Positions 5,351 through 12,391 of a stretch of DNA of 15,637 nt are shown here, piece after piece. Positions within the stretch are counted from its first letter, which is position 1. Every line of letters starts with the position of its first letter. Position numbers and translations under genes: made by a program. The notes below the pieces were generated by a model. The model saw only the letters and a program-made list of their open reading frames with translations. It had not been told where the DNA came from and searched no databases. Source of the DNA: JAACPR01 sp964598245 (GTDB taxonomy: Bacteria > Patescibacteriota > Minisyncoccia > Phycocordibacterales > JAACPR01); NCBI GenBank assembly GCA_964598245.1, contig CAZRAX010000011.1:1-15637 (forward strand), given 5' to 3'.

Positions 5351-6748
5351 TTAAAATTCAGTTAAAGCTTCTGTACCACTTTTATCAATATCAGAGAAGG
5401 TTGATTTTTTTTCATCAAAATACAGTTCTACTCGACCAGTAGGACCATTACGATGTTTTTCAATTAAAATTTCAGCAATGTTTGTTCTTTCTGATTCTTC
5501 TTTGTATCTATCTTCTCGATGAATAAACATAACAACATCAGCATCTTGTTCAATTGATCCTGAATCACGCAGATCAGACAAACGAGGCTTGCCACCGCGT
5601 TGTTCGACTGCACGAGATAATTGGGAAAGAGCTATAACTGGGACATCCAATTCACGAGCGAGGCCTTTTAGGGACCTAGAAATTTCAGTAACTTGTTGAA
5701 CAAGATTGTCATTATTTTTGCTTTGAGTGGGGACCATTAATTGCAAATAATCAACAATAATTAAACCAAGTCCTTTTTCACTTTTTAATCGACGGGCAGT
5801 CGATCGCATAGAAATAATATTATTACCCGGTTTATCATCAACAAAAATCGGTGCAGTTGAAAGAACATCTAGAGAGTCACGAATTCGATTAAAATCTTCT
5901 TCGTTAGTCAGGTTACCGGTTCGTAGTTTCCAAGCATCAACTTGGGCTTGGGCGGCTAGCATTCTATCAATCAATTGTTGGGAACTCATTTCAAGAGAAA
6001 AAATAGCTATAGGAACTTTATTTTTAATTGCTACATTTCGAGCAACATCCAAAGCCAAAGTAGTTTTACCAACGGAAGGACGAGCTGCTAAAATAATTAA
6101 ATCTGATTTTTGAAAACCAGCTAATTTGGCATCTAGTGATTTGAAACCAGTCGGAACACCACGAAGCTCGCCTTTGTTGTTGTGTAATCTGTCCAATCTT
6201 TCCCATGCTTCTCCAATTGTATCTTTAAGTTCAATAAAAGTTTTTTGATTTGGCTGATTTGTTACAGAGAAAATATTTTTTTCTGCCTTGTCTAGTATCT
6301 CTTCTATGTCGTTAGTTTCTTCATAAGCAATATTGGAAATTTCTTCAGAGGCAGTAATTAATTTTCGAAGTAGTGATTTTTTATGAACAATGTCCGCATA
6401 ATGTTTGATGTTTGCTGCGGAAGGGACGGTTTCAATTAATTCTGATAAATATGACTTACCCCCAACTTGCTCTAGTAGTTTTTTTTCTTTCAGACGACTA
6501 GAAACAGAAATGATATCAATTGGAGTTGTCTTTGAAAATAATTCTAAAATAATCTCATAAATTTTTTTGTGTCTTTCTGCATAAAAATTTTCTGGTGATA
6601 TAATTTCAACAATATCATTAACAGAATCTGGTTTAAGTAGTATTGAACCAAGCAAAGCCATTTCACTATCAAGACTTTGTGGTGGGACACGCAAGAATTC
6701 ATTTTTTATTGAATTTTTTGAATTAGTGTAGTTTTGATTTTGTGCCAT
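5351..6748 (-). CDS. dnaB: Replicative DNA helicase DnaB
   Basis: The hexameric 5'-3' helicase of the replication fork. The N-terminal domain begins after a short polar tail ('PPQSLDSEMALLGSILLKPD'). The RecA-like C-terminal domain has Walker A 'ARPSVGKTT' (about 222-230), H1a-type 'FSLEMSSQQLIDRML', Walker B 'GLGLIIVDYLQLM' (about 326-338), 'ALSQLSRAVEQR', 'LRDSGSIEQDADVV' and the arginine-finger region 'KHRNGPTG' (about 431-438). Length is 465 from the ATG at 6748. An upstream in-frame start (6775) would add nine hydrophobic residues and overlap the -10. The promoter TGG-TATCTT lies six bases before 6748, which supports that start and a leaderless mRNA. It is followed two bases later by recR. 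No intein or truncation is seen. Confidence 0.96.
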   Translation of the reverse strand: MAQNQNYTNSKNSIKNEFLRVPPQSLDSEMALLGSILLKPDSVNDIVEIISPENFYAERHKKIYEIILELFSKTTPIDIISVSSRLKEKKLLEQVGGKSYLSELIETVPSAANIKHYADIVHKKSLLRKLITASEEISNIAYEETNDIEEILDKAEKNIFSVTNQPNQKTFIELKDTIGEAWERLDRLHNNKGELRGVPTGFKSLDAKLAGFQKSDLIILAARPSVGKTTLALDVARNVAIKNKVPIAIFSLEMSSQQLIDRMLAAQAQVDAWKLRTGNLTNEEDFNRIRDSLDVLSTAPIFVDDKPGNNIISMRSTARRLKSEKGLGLIIVDYLQLMVPTQSKNNDNLVQQVTEISRSLKGLARELDVPVIALSQLSRAVEQRGGKPRLSDLRDSGSIEQDADVVMFIHREDRYKEESERTNIAEILIEKHRNGPTGRVELYFDEKKSTFSDIDKSGTEALTEF

Positions 6749-6754
6749 GTGTAT

Positions 6755-6763
6755 AAGATACCA
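6755..6763 (-). promoter_or_regulatory. Extended -10 promoter of dnaB-recR
   Basis: On the minus strand TG-G-TATCTT occupies 6763-6755, six bases before the ATG at 6748. The hexamer is weaker than TATAAT but keeps the TGn extension and the spacing seen at other genes here. Confidence 0.5.
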
Positions 6764-6907
6764 AAAAAATTGCATCGGGGGAACTTTGAAAACGCTGAGA
6801 AACTGTTGGGAAAGTGGAGAAGGTGGGGATTGCTTTTTCGGATTAATATCTCGAGTTCACAGATATATACTTTTTCATAAAATGTGTTAAAATATTATTT
6901 CGTTCTT

Positions 6908-6913
6908 TATAAT
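6908..6913 (+). promoter_or_regulatory. -10 box before the liv remnant
   Basis: A perfect TATAAT at 6908-6913, with TTAAAA and other AT-rich sequence upstream but no clear -35. Seven bases after it is an ATA codon (6921) in frame with the LivK-like fragment, where other genes in the window have their ATG. The remaining gap, about 6780-6907, shows no gene or clear structure. Confidence 0.45.
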
Positions 6914-6938
6914 ATAAACAATAAGCAAAAGGAAAAAG

Positions 6939-7280
6939 TTGGAAACACACATACAGAAATACAAACAAGAAATTCGCAGAAAATCTCAAAATTTTCTTGG
7001 TCAATTCCTAGAAAAATATGAAGAAAAATTTGGAAGTTATCCTCCTTATCAATTTTCAGCAGTGCTAGCTTATGATTTGGGTTATTTACTAGCACAATCT
7101 ATTGATGAAACAAATAGTCAAAACACAAGAAAAATAAGAGACTATCTATATCAATTAGAATCTTTTAACGGTCTAGTTGCTTCATATAGTTTTGATGAAA
7201 ATGGTGATGCAACAGAAATTCCTCATGTATTGAAAAAAATTGAGAATGGAGAAATTACTACTATAAGAAAAGTTTACTAA
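6939..7280 (+). pseudogene. C-terminal remnant of a branched-chain amino-acid binding protein
   Basis: The 113 residues match only the last quarter or third of a LivJ/LivK-type periplasmic binding protein (Peripla_BP_6). The recognisable parts are 'FLEKYEEKFGSYPPYQFSAVLAYDLGYLLAQSI', then 'KIRDYLYQLESFNGLVASYSFDENGDA' and a closing 'LKKIENGEI' strand (each family blocks, quoted here in pieces). The signal peptide, the whole first lobe and most of the second lobe of a normal protein of about 350-400 residues are absent. An in-frame stop lies at 6915-6917. The only usable start is TTG 6939, with AGGA five bases upstream, or an ATA at 6921. It sits 13 bases before the methyltransferase gene and upstream of livF, which supports descent from a liv operon. 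It cannot bind substrate as such. I call it a pseudogene, but the frame is intact and it may still be expressed. Confidence 0.75.
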
Positions 7281-7293
7281 GTAAGATAAGATC

Positions 7294-8016
7294 ATGAAAA
7301 AATATTCTATATACAATAAATCCTCAGAAAATATGTCAGAAATTCCTGATAACTCTGTAGACTTTGTTGTATTTGCTCCTCCTTATAATATAGATACGCC
7401 TTATAGCGATGTTGAAAATTATGATCATAAATCATTTGAAGATTTTAAAAGTTTATTAAATAAAGTCATTAAAGAATGTGCCAGAGTTTTAAAACCAAAT
7501 GGTTTGTTTCTTAATGAATCAGCAGACACTATTTATTCAAAAGGTAAATTAATCGCATTATCTGGACTGATTCAAAAATTATGTTTAGAAAATAGTCTTA
7601 AAATAAGAGAAAGACATATAAATTTTTTACAATCAGAAAATGGTGTTGAACTAACTGATAAAGAACATAATTGGTCGGAAGATTATTATTCAGAAGAAGA
7701 TTCACATTCCAACTGTCATCAGTGGTTTATAATGTCTAAAGACCAGAGTATTAAATTTAATTCAGAGATTGGTAAAATATTTTATGTTGATTATCCTGCA
7801 AGTGAAGAAGGTCATCCTTGTCCTTTTTCTCAGGAACATGTCGATACTTTTTTAAATTTACTCGGCTTTAAAGATAATAACACTTTGTTAGAACCATTTA
7901 TGGGAACTGGTAGAATGGGGCTTGAAGTCTTGAAAAAAAATGGTAATTATTATGGTTTTGAATTAGAGAAAAAACATTTTGATTTTGCTAAAAATAGATT
8001 AGAAAAACATGACTAA
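7294..8016 (+). CDS. DNA methyltransferase (N4/N6, beta-type order)
   Basis: A probable site-specific DNA amino-methyltransferase that transfers a methyl group from S-adenosylmethionine to adenine N6 or cytosine N4. Motif IV comes first (FAPPYNI, residues 27-33) and the SAM-binding motif I is near the C-terminus (LEPFMGTGRMGLE, about 199-211), followed by 'YYGFELEKKHFDFAKNRL'. This order is that of beta-class enzymes (N6_N4_Mtase family). 'HQWFIMSK' (142-149) may be motif VIII. Motif IV has Ala in place of the usual Asp, Ser or Asn before PPY. Length is 240 residues. No restriction enzyme is nearby, so it looks like an orphan. It lies between a LivK remnant and livF and overlaps livF by eight bases, so the two are probably co-translated. 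A TAAGAT six bases before the ATG could be a weak promoter. Confidence 0.85.
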   Translation: MKKYSIYNKSSENMSEIPDNSVDFVVFAPPYNIDTPYSDVENYDHKSFEDFKSLLNKVIKECARVLKPNGLFLNESADTIYSKGKLIALSGLIQKLCLENSLKIRERHINFLQSENGVELTDKEHNWSEDYYSEEDSHSNCHQWFIMSKDQSIKFNSEIGKIFYVDYPASEEGHPCPFSQEHVDTFLNLLGFKDNNTLLEPFMGTGRMGLEVLKKNGNYYGFELEKKHFDFAKNRLEKHD

Positions 8017-8731
8017 AGAAACCCTCCTACAACTTCAAAACCTCAAAGTCCACTACGGCGGAGTCAAGGCGCTCGACGGTGTTGATGTTAATTTGGATGA
8101 AGGTGAAATTGTAGCACTCATGGGTCCCAATGGTGCTGGAAAATCTACAATCCTCAAAGCCTTGTTCGGACTTGCTCCGATTGAAACAGGAAAAATATAT
8201 TGGCACGGAAAAAAAATTACTCCAAAATCGCACGAAATTGTGCAGAGGGGAATTTCTTTTGTGCCTCAAGGACGACAAGTTTTCAAATCACTTTCTGTTT
8301 ATGAAAATCTAGAGATGGGCGGGTATTTTATTGAAAGTCGCGATATCTTAAAATCTAGAATTGAAGGAGTTTTAGATATTTTTCCTGATTTACGTAAGAA
8401 ATTAAAGGAATCGGCAGGATCACTTTCAGGTGGACAACAACAGATGCTTGCCATTGCTCGTGGACTTGTTTCTGATCCAAAAGTTTTATTACTAGACGAG
8501 CCATCACTTGGACTTGCTCCAAAAATCGTCAAAGAAGTATTTGCAAAAATTAAAGAAATTAACGAAAGACGTCAAACCGCCATTATGATTGTTGAACACA
8601 ATCTGCATTCTGTTTTGAGTATTGTTGATCGTGCTTATTTGCTTGACAAAGGATTGATTGTTGAAGAAAACACTCCGGATAAAATAATTAATTCAGGTAT
8701 TTTAGAGAGAGTGTTTCTTGGTAAAAAATAA
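8009..8731 (+). CDS. livF: Branched-chain amino-acid ABC transporter ATPase LivF
   Basis: ATPase of the LivF type, which normally pairs with LivG to power LivHM import of leucine, isoleucine and valine bound by LivJ/K. All ATPase motifs are intact: Walker A GPNGAGKST (39-47), Q-loop 'VPQGRQVF' (85-92), signature LSGGQQQ (139-145), Walker B 'VLLLDEPSLGLAP' with Glu164, and switch His197 in 'IVEHN'. The short linker and 'GRQVFKSLSVYENLEMG' are LivF-like. At 240 residues it is full length. Its ATG lies inside the end of the methyltransferase gene (overlap ATGACTAA), and no Shine-Dalgarno is seen. livG, livH and livM are not in the window. The protein could serve transporter parts encoded elsewhere or be a leftover. 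Confidence 0.9.
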   Translation: MTKETLLQLQNLKVHYGGVKALDGVDVNLDEGEIVALMGPNGAGKSTILKALFGLAPIETGKIYWHGKKITPKSHEIVQRGISFVPQGRQVFKSLSVYENLEMGGYFIESRDILKSRIEGVLDIFPDLRKKLKESAGSLSGGQQQMLAIARGLVSDPKVLLLDEPSLGLAPKIVKEVFAKIKEINERRQTAIMIVEHNLHSVLSIVDRAYLLDKGLIVEENTPDKIINSGILERVFLGKK

Positions 8732-8801
8732 TTGACATATTATAGATAAAGTGTCATTGTCTTTGGGAACAATTTCGTTCTTCAACAAAACAATACACAA
8801 T

Positions 8802-9932
8802 ATGAATAAACCAACTCCATATATCGTGGCTGCAATAGTTGTAGCCTTTCTTTTGTTCGTGTCTTCCGACAAGGTCGACATTCAACAATTAACTAAGAAC
8901 GCCAAAGAATTCCTTGCGGCCCTTAACGGTCAACCGAGTCAGTCAAGTCAATCGCGTCCTGCAACTCAGGATGAATTAGTGGAAACTTTTTTGTCTTATA
9001 CATCTCAACCACTCTATTCTAATGATGATCTTGTAGAACAAGTCTGCGACATCAAAGGACTAGAATTGGAAGCATACGATGTTCTGGCAAATAAGATTTA
9101 TTTTTCTTTGCCGAAAGATACTGGAAGATTTGATGTTACCGGTCTTACCGATAATGTTGAAAATCTTTCATTTTTGCGACCTGATAGTAACGGTCGCATA
9201 AGTCTCTCAAATAGTCACTTCTTGAGAGTTTCTGATGATAAGACAATTTTTTCTATCAACAAAAGAGATATAAAGATCGATTCTTCTAAGACGATCAGCG
9301 TGTCATTTTTTGACGGTAGCGTTGTCTATTTGACGAATTTAGAAGAGATGAGAAATTCTATGAGAAATCAATATGTCTACGGAGGCAGACTCTATATAAA
9401 GTATGAGAAAAATGGTATTCCATACAGAATAGTAAATCACTCTGCTTATATTTCCAAAAAGAGTGATCCTAGTATCGCTCGTCTCGTCAATTCTATCATT
9501 AAGGATGACATGACTATGGAACAAAAAGTTCAAGTGCTTTCCAATTTTGTCTCTAACGGAATAAAATGGGATAACCATGGCATTACTGATCGAGAGATCA
9601 TGAAAAAGCCAATGGAGATTCTTTTTTCCGGTAAGATTGATTGCTCAGGCAAAACAACTCTTCTGGCTTCAATGCTTGAACAGATTGGAGCGCAATACGT
9701 CTTGGTTTATTACGATGATCACATTAATTTAGCTGTTAAAGGAGACTTTGATAGTTATAATGATCTGATTATTGGTTCTGGTGACAACAAATTTCATATT
9801 GTTGAAGCTACTGTTCCAGGGTTCAAGATAGGTAAGACCTTCTTGGTTTATAATCGTAAACCAAAGTTCGTCCAGTTTCCCGATGATAATCCTTATCATT
9901 ACGAAACTGGCCAAAAGGTTGATTTTCTTTGA
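8802..9932 (+). CDS. Membrane-anchored transglutaminase-like protein
   Basis: Numbered from ATG 8802 (376 residues): a single N-terminal hydrophobic segment (about 6-22, 'YIVAAIVVAFLLFVSS'), then a Gln/Ser-rich linker (about 43-55), a beta-rich middle region, and a C-terminal transglutaminase-like domain. The likely catalytic triad is Cys281 ('GKIDCSGKTTLLASML'), His307 ('YYDDHINLAV') and Glu335 ('FHIVEATVPG'). Such domains can be cysteine proteases, peptidases or crosslinking enzymes acting outside the membrane; the substrate is unknown. Codons are more GC-rich than in several neighbours. An in-frame GTG at 8751 with TATTAT (8738-8743) seven bases upstream is a possible alternative start and would add 17 residues. 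The gene stands alone and ends in a strong terminator. Confidence 0.8.
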   Translation: MNKPTPYIVAAIVVAFLLFVSSDKVDIQQLTKNAKEFLAALNGQPSQSSQSRPATQDELVETFLSYTSQPLYSNDDLVEQVCDIKGLELEAYDVLANKIYFSLPKDTGRFDVTGLTDNVENLSFLRPDSNGRISLSNSHFLRVSDDKTIFSINKRDIKIDSSKTISVSFFDGSVVYLTNLEEMRNSMRNQYVYGGRLYIKYEKNGIPYRIVNHSAYISKKSDPSIARLVNSIIKDDMTMEQKVQVLSNFVSNGIKWDNHGITDREIMKKPMEILFSGKIDCSGKTTLLASMLEQIGAQYVLVYYDDHINLAVKGDFDSYNDLIIGSGDNKFHIVEATVPGFKIGKTFLVYNRKPKFVQFPDDNPYHYETGQKVDFL

Positions 9933-9954
9933 CCGCTTTGTTTTTAGTTATTTC

Positions 9955-9992
9955 AAAGCTCTTCGTGTATACGGAGAGCTTTTTTATTTTTT
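9955..9992 (+). terminator. Intrinsic terminator after the transglutaminase-like gene
   Basis: AAAGCTCT (9955-9962) pairs with AGAGCTTT (9975-9982) around a 12-base loop, followed by TTT-A-TTTTTT. It lies about 22 bases after the stop at 9932. On the minus strand the following T-run is poor, so it would end cysS only weakly. Confidence 0.85.
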
Positions 9993-11435
9993 CAAAACCT
10001 CAAACTCCTCACCTTTATCAATTACTTCATAACCTGCTTTGGAAAGCTCGTCTCTTAGTCTATCAGCACCCTCATAATCACCTAATTTACGCATATTTTG
10101 GCGTTTTTGGGCTTTTTCTACGATATCTGGTGGAATATTGTTTTGATTTAAATTTTGGCAATTTTGCTTGATTTTTCGATCTAAATCAAGACCTAAAAAA
10201 TCATCTATTTTAATAATGGTCGAATATTGATCTTCTGGGGATATTTTTGAATCTTTTAATAAATCAAAAATTATAGCAATTGCACTAGCGGTATTAAGAT
10301 CATCTCGAATAAAAGAAATAGCTTTATCTAGATATTTATCAACGACAAACCCTTTAGAAAGTTTAGTATTTTTAAAATGGTTAAGGATTTTATTATAAGC
10401 AACATTTGCGCCATGAATTGCTTCCCAGCTAAAATTAATTAAACTAGAATAGTGACTTGTTAAAAGCCAGTATCGATAAACGATTGGGTCAATATCACGG
10501 CTTTCAAAATCATCAAGATAAATTACATTATTTTTTGATTTAGACATTTTTTCATTATTCATTAAAACATGACCGTTGTGCATCCAATAATTAGCTGGGA
10601 TTTCCCCAAATGCATTTTGAGATTGAACAATTTCATTATTATGATGAATTTGGATATGTTCAATTCCTCCTGTGTGAATATCAAATTTTTTTCCAAGATA
10701 TTTATGAGACATTGCAGAACATTCCAGGTGCCAACCGGGAAAACCAATGCCCCAAGGAGAATCCCATTCTTGTTGTCTTTCCTCATCTTTTTGTGAAAAT
10801 TTCCACAAAGCGAAATCTGTTAAATTCTTTTTACCAAAACTTTTTTCAATTCGAGTCCCTTCTTTTTGTTCATCAACTTTTATATTTCCCAAAATGCCGT
10901 AACTAACTTTTGAAGTATCAAAATAAATTCCATCATCAATTTTATAAGTTAATTTTTTTAATTCTAATTTTTTTATAATTTCAATTTGTTCATTAATATG
11001 ATCGGTTGCCTTGGGAAAAGTAATTTTATTTTTCTCAATATTTAATTTATCTAAATCATCAAAAAAAAGATTTGTATAAGTTTCCGTTATTTCTTTTGCT
11101 GTCTTACCAGATTCTCTGGCAGATTTCTCAATCTTATCTTCGCCTTCGTCAGCATCAGAAACAAGATGTCCAACATCGGTAATATTGATGACTTGATTTA
11201 CATTATAATTTAGATATCGAAAAAGACGACCTAATAAATCAGCGAAGACAAAGGAGCGCATATTACCAATATGAGCTTTGTTATAAACTGTGGGGCCACA
11301 ATGGTACATTGATACAGAATTATTATTGACTGGTTCAAAAATATCTTTTTTTCTTGTTAAGGTATTTTTTAAATATATTTTTTTATTAATTTTATTTTTT
11401 TTGAAAAAATTCCACATATTATATTCTATAGCCAT
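9984..11435 (-). CDS. cysS: Cysteinyl-tRNA synthetase
   Basis: Class I synthetase that charges tRNA-Cys. The Rossmann catalytic domain has the zinc/substrate Cys46 in 'YHCGPTVYNKAHIGN' with the HIGH-type motif HIGN (55-58). The other zinc ligands are Cys239 ('GWHLECSAMS'), His264 and Glu268 ('HHNNEIVQS'). The KMSKS loop is 'EKMSKSKNNV' (296-300). The C-terminal part is the helical anticodon-binding region, ending in 'GYEVIDKGEEFEVLKK', which is typical of the family. At 483 residues it is complete; the N-terminus has about 18 extra residues compared with the E. coli enzyme. The ATG at 11435 lies ten bases inside the end of corA; a second ATG at 11417 is possible. The two form an operon without a Shine-Dalgarno. 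Confidence 0.96.
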   Translation of the reverse strand: MAIEYNMWNFFKKNKINKKIYLKNTLTRKKDIFEPVNNNSVSMYHCGPTVYNKAHIGNMRSFVFADLLGRLFRYLNYNVNQVINITDVGHLVSDADEGEDKIEKSARESGKTAKEITETYTNLFFDDLDKLNIEKNKITFPKATDHINEQIEIIKKLELKKLTYKIDDGIYFDTSKVSYGILGNIKVDEQKEGTRIEKSFGKKNLTDFALWKFSQKDEERQQEWDSPWGIGFPGWHLECSAMSHKYLGKKFDIHTGGIEHIQIHHNNEIVQSQNAFGEIPANYWMHNGHVLMNNEKMSKSKNNVIYLDDFESRDIDPIVYRYWLLTSHYSSLINFSWEAIHGANVAYNKILNHFKNTKLSKGFVVDKYLDKAISFIRDDLNTASAIAIIFDLLKDSKISPEDQYSTIIKIDDFLGLDLDRKIKQNCQNLNQNNIPPDIVEKAQKRQNMRKLGDYEGADRLRDELSKAGYEVIDKGEEFEVLKK

Positions 11436-12346
11436 TTTTTAAACTTAAAGAATAAAAAGAGCAAGCCGGCAATTATCAACATTAAAAGAGCGATAATAAA
11501 GAAATCATTTGGTTGACCGACAATTGGTGTCATTTTTGTGTTCATGCCGAAGATTCCCGCCAAAAGAGATAGTGGAAGAAAAATAAAGGTGGTTATAGTT
11601 AAAATTTTCATTACCTCATTTTGTTTTGTTGAAAGGAGAGAGTTATTGGTATCGCGGAGCTCGTTTAAGTATTCTTTGGCACTTTCCATTGAACTTTTAA
11701 TTTTGTAATATTCGCCAATAATACTTCGTAAGTGATATTCAAAATCTTTTCCAAAAAACTTTTTCCCAGCAATTTCAAAAGATTCTAAAATTTCTTGATG
11801 AAGATTTGTTGATTCTTTGTAATTTAAAAGTATTCTATTTATATCAGAAAGCGTTTTGACCATTTTTCTTTCTTCTCCACTAAAAATTTTATTTTCAACA
11901 TCAGAAAGAGTATCTCTAACATGGTCAAGTTTATTAGAAAAAGATTTATACAAACTTTGAATCATATAAAAGAAAATATACCCAGCATGTTTCGACATAT
12001 TATTCTTGTCTAAAATTGAATTAACTTCAAAAACCTTAGAAAATTCTATCAAGGCATCTACTGCATTATATCTAGTTGTAATTATAAAATCTTTACCAAT
12101 AATAAAATCAACCTCTTCGGTTTCTCTTATTAGCGGATCGTTTGGTTTGTAGGCACTAGGGAAGTGTAAGATTAAATAAATATATTTGTTGTGATAATCA
12201 ACTTTGGGCCTAATGGTAGGTGTTAAAAGTTCATTAGATGTCAGTGTATCAATATCCCATTTTTTGGAAAGTTGATGGATTTCCTCTTGGGTCGGGTTTT
12301 CAATATCAATCCAAGTAATTTTTTTATGTTTGTACTCTTTTATCAT
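11426..12346 (-). CDS. corA: CorA-family magnesium/divalent cation channel
   Basis: Homopentameric inner-membrane channel for Mg2+ and related divalent ions. A long cytoplasmic N-terminal domain begins 'KKITWIDIENPTQEEI' and continues through the alpha/beta funnel ('VDFIIGKDFIITTRY') and long stalk helices (about 140-245). Two C-terminal membrane helices follow (about 247-266 and 281-300), with the GMN selectivity motif at 267-269 ('GIFGMNTK') right after the first, and a basic cytoplasmic tail (FKFKKWL). Length is 306 from ATG 12346. An in-frame start at 12364 would add six residues but would overlap the extended -10. It overlaps cysS, its operon partner, and is divergent from the S41 protease gene by 45 bases. 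Confidence 0.93.
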   Translation of the reverse strand: MIKEYKHKKITWIDIENPTQEEIHQLSKKWDIDTLTSNELLTPTIRPKVDYHNKYIYLILHFPSAYKPNDPLIRETEEVDFIIGKDFIITTRYNAVDALIEFSKVFEVNSILDKNNMSKHAGYIFFYMIQSLYKSFSNKLDHVRDTLSDVENKIFSGEERKMVKTLSDINRILLNYKESTNLHQEILESFEIAGKKFFGKDFEYHLRSIIGEYYKIKSSMESAKEYLNELRDTNNSLLSTKQNEVMKILTITTFIFLPLSLLAGIFGMNTKMTPIVGQPNDFFIIALLMLIIAGLLFLFFKFKKWL

Positions 12347-12354
12347 GTTTTTAT

Positions 12355-12363
12355 ATTTTAACA
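12355..12363 (-). promoter_or_regulatory. Extended -10 promoter of corA-cysS
   Basis: On the minus strand TG-T-TAAAAT occupies 12363-12355, eight bases before the ATG at 12346. It is identical to the yqeY promoter box and at the same distance. Confidence 0.55.
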
Positions 12364-12375
12364 TTATTTTTTTTA

Positions 12376-12384
12376 TGATACTAT
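12376..12384 (+). promoter_or_regulatory. Extended -10 promoter of the S41 protease gene
   Basis: TG-A-TACTAT lies at 12376-12384, seven bases before the ATG at 12392. It is back to back with the corA promoter, with only 12 bases between the two boxes, so neither has room for a separate -35 free of the other. Confidence 0.5.
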
Positions 12385-12391
12385 TGTTGTT

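Noticed and set aside
6780..6907. N-terminal remains of the LivK-like protein
   Set aside because: No frame in this gap gives a lipobox, signal peptide or first-lobe motifs; I see nothing definite there.
8027..8532. Minus-strand and shifted open frames within livF
   Set aside because: All livF ATPase motifs are intact in the plus frame, so these are by-products of its codon pattern.
9929..10171. Plus-strand open frame of 80 codons overlapping the end of cysS
   Set aside because: It covers the terminator of the previous gene and the antisense of conserved cysS codons and has no protein-like motifs; it is a shadow frame.
10562..10906. Open frames on both strands within cysS
   Set aside because: They lie in other frames of a fully conserved synthetase region and show no recognisable domains.
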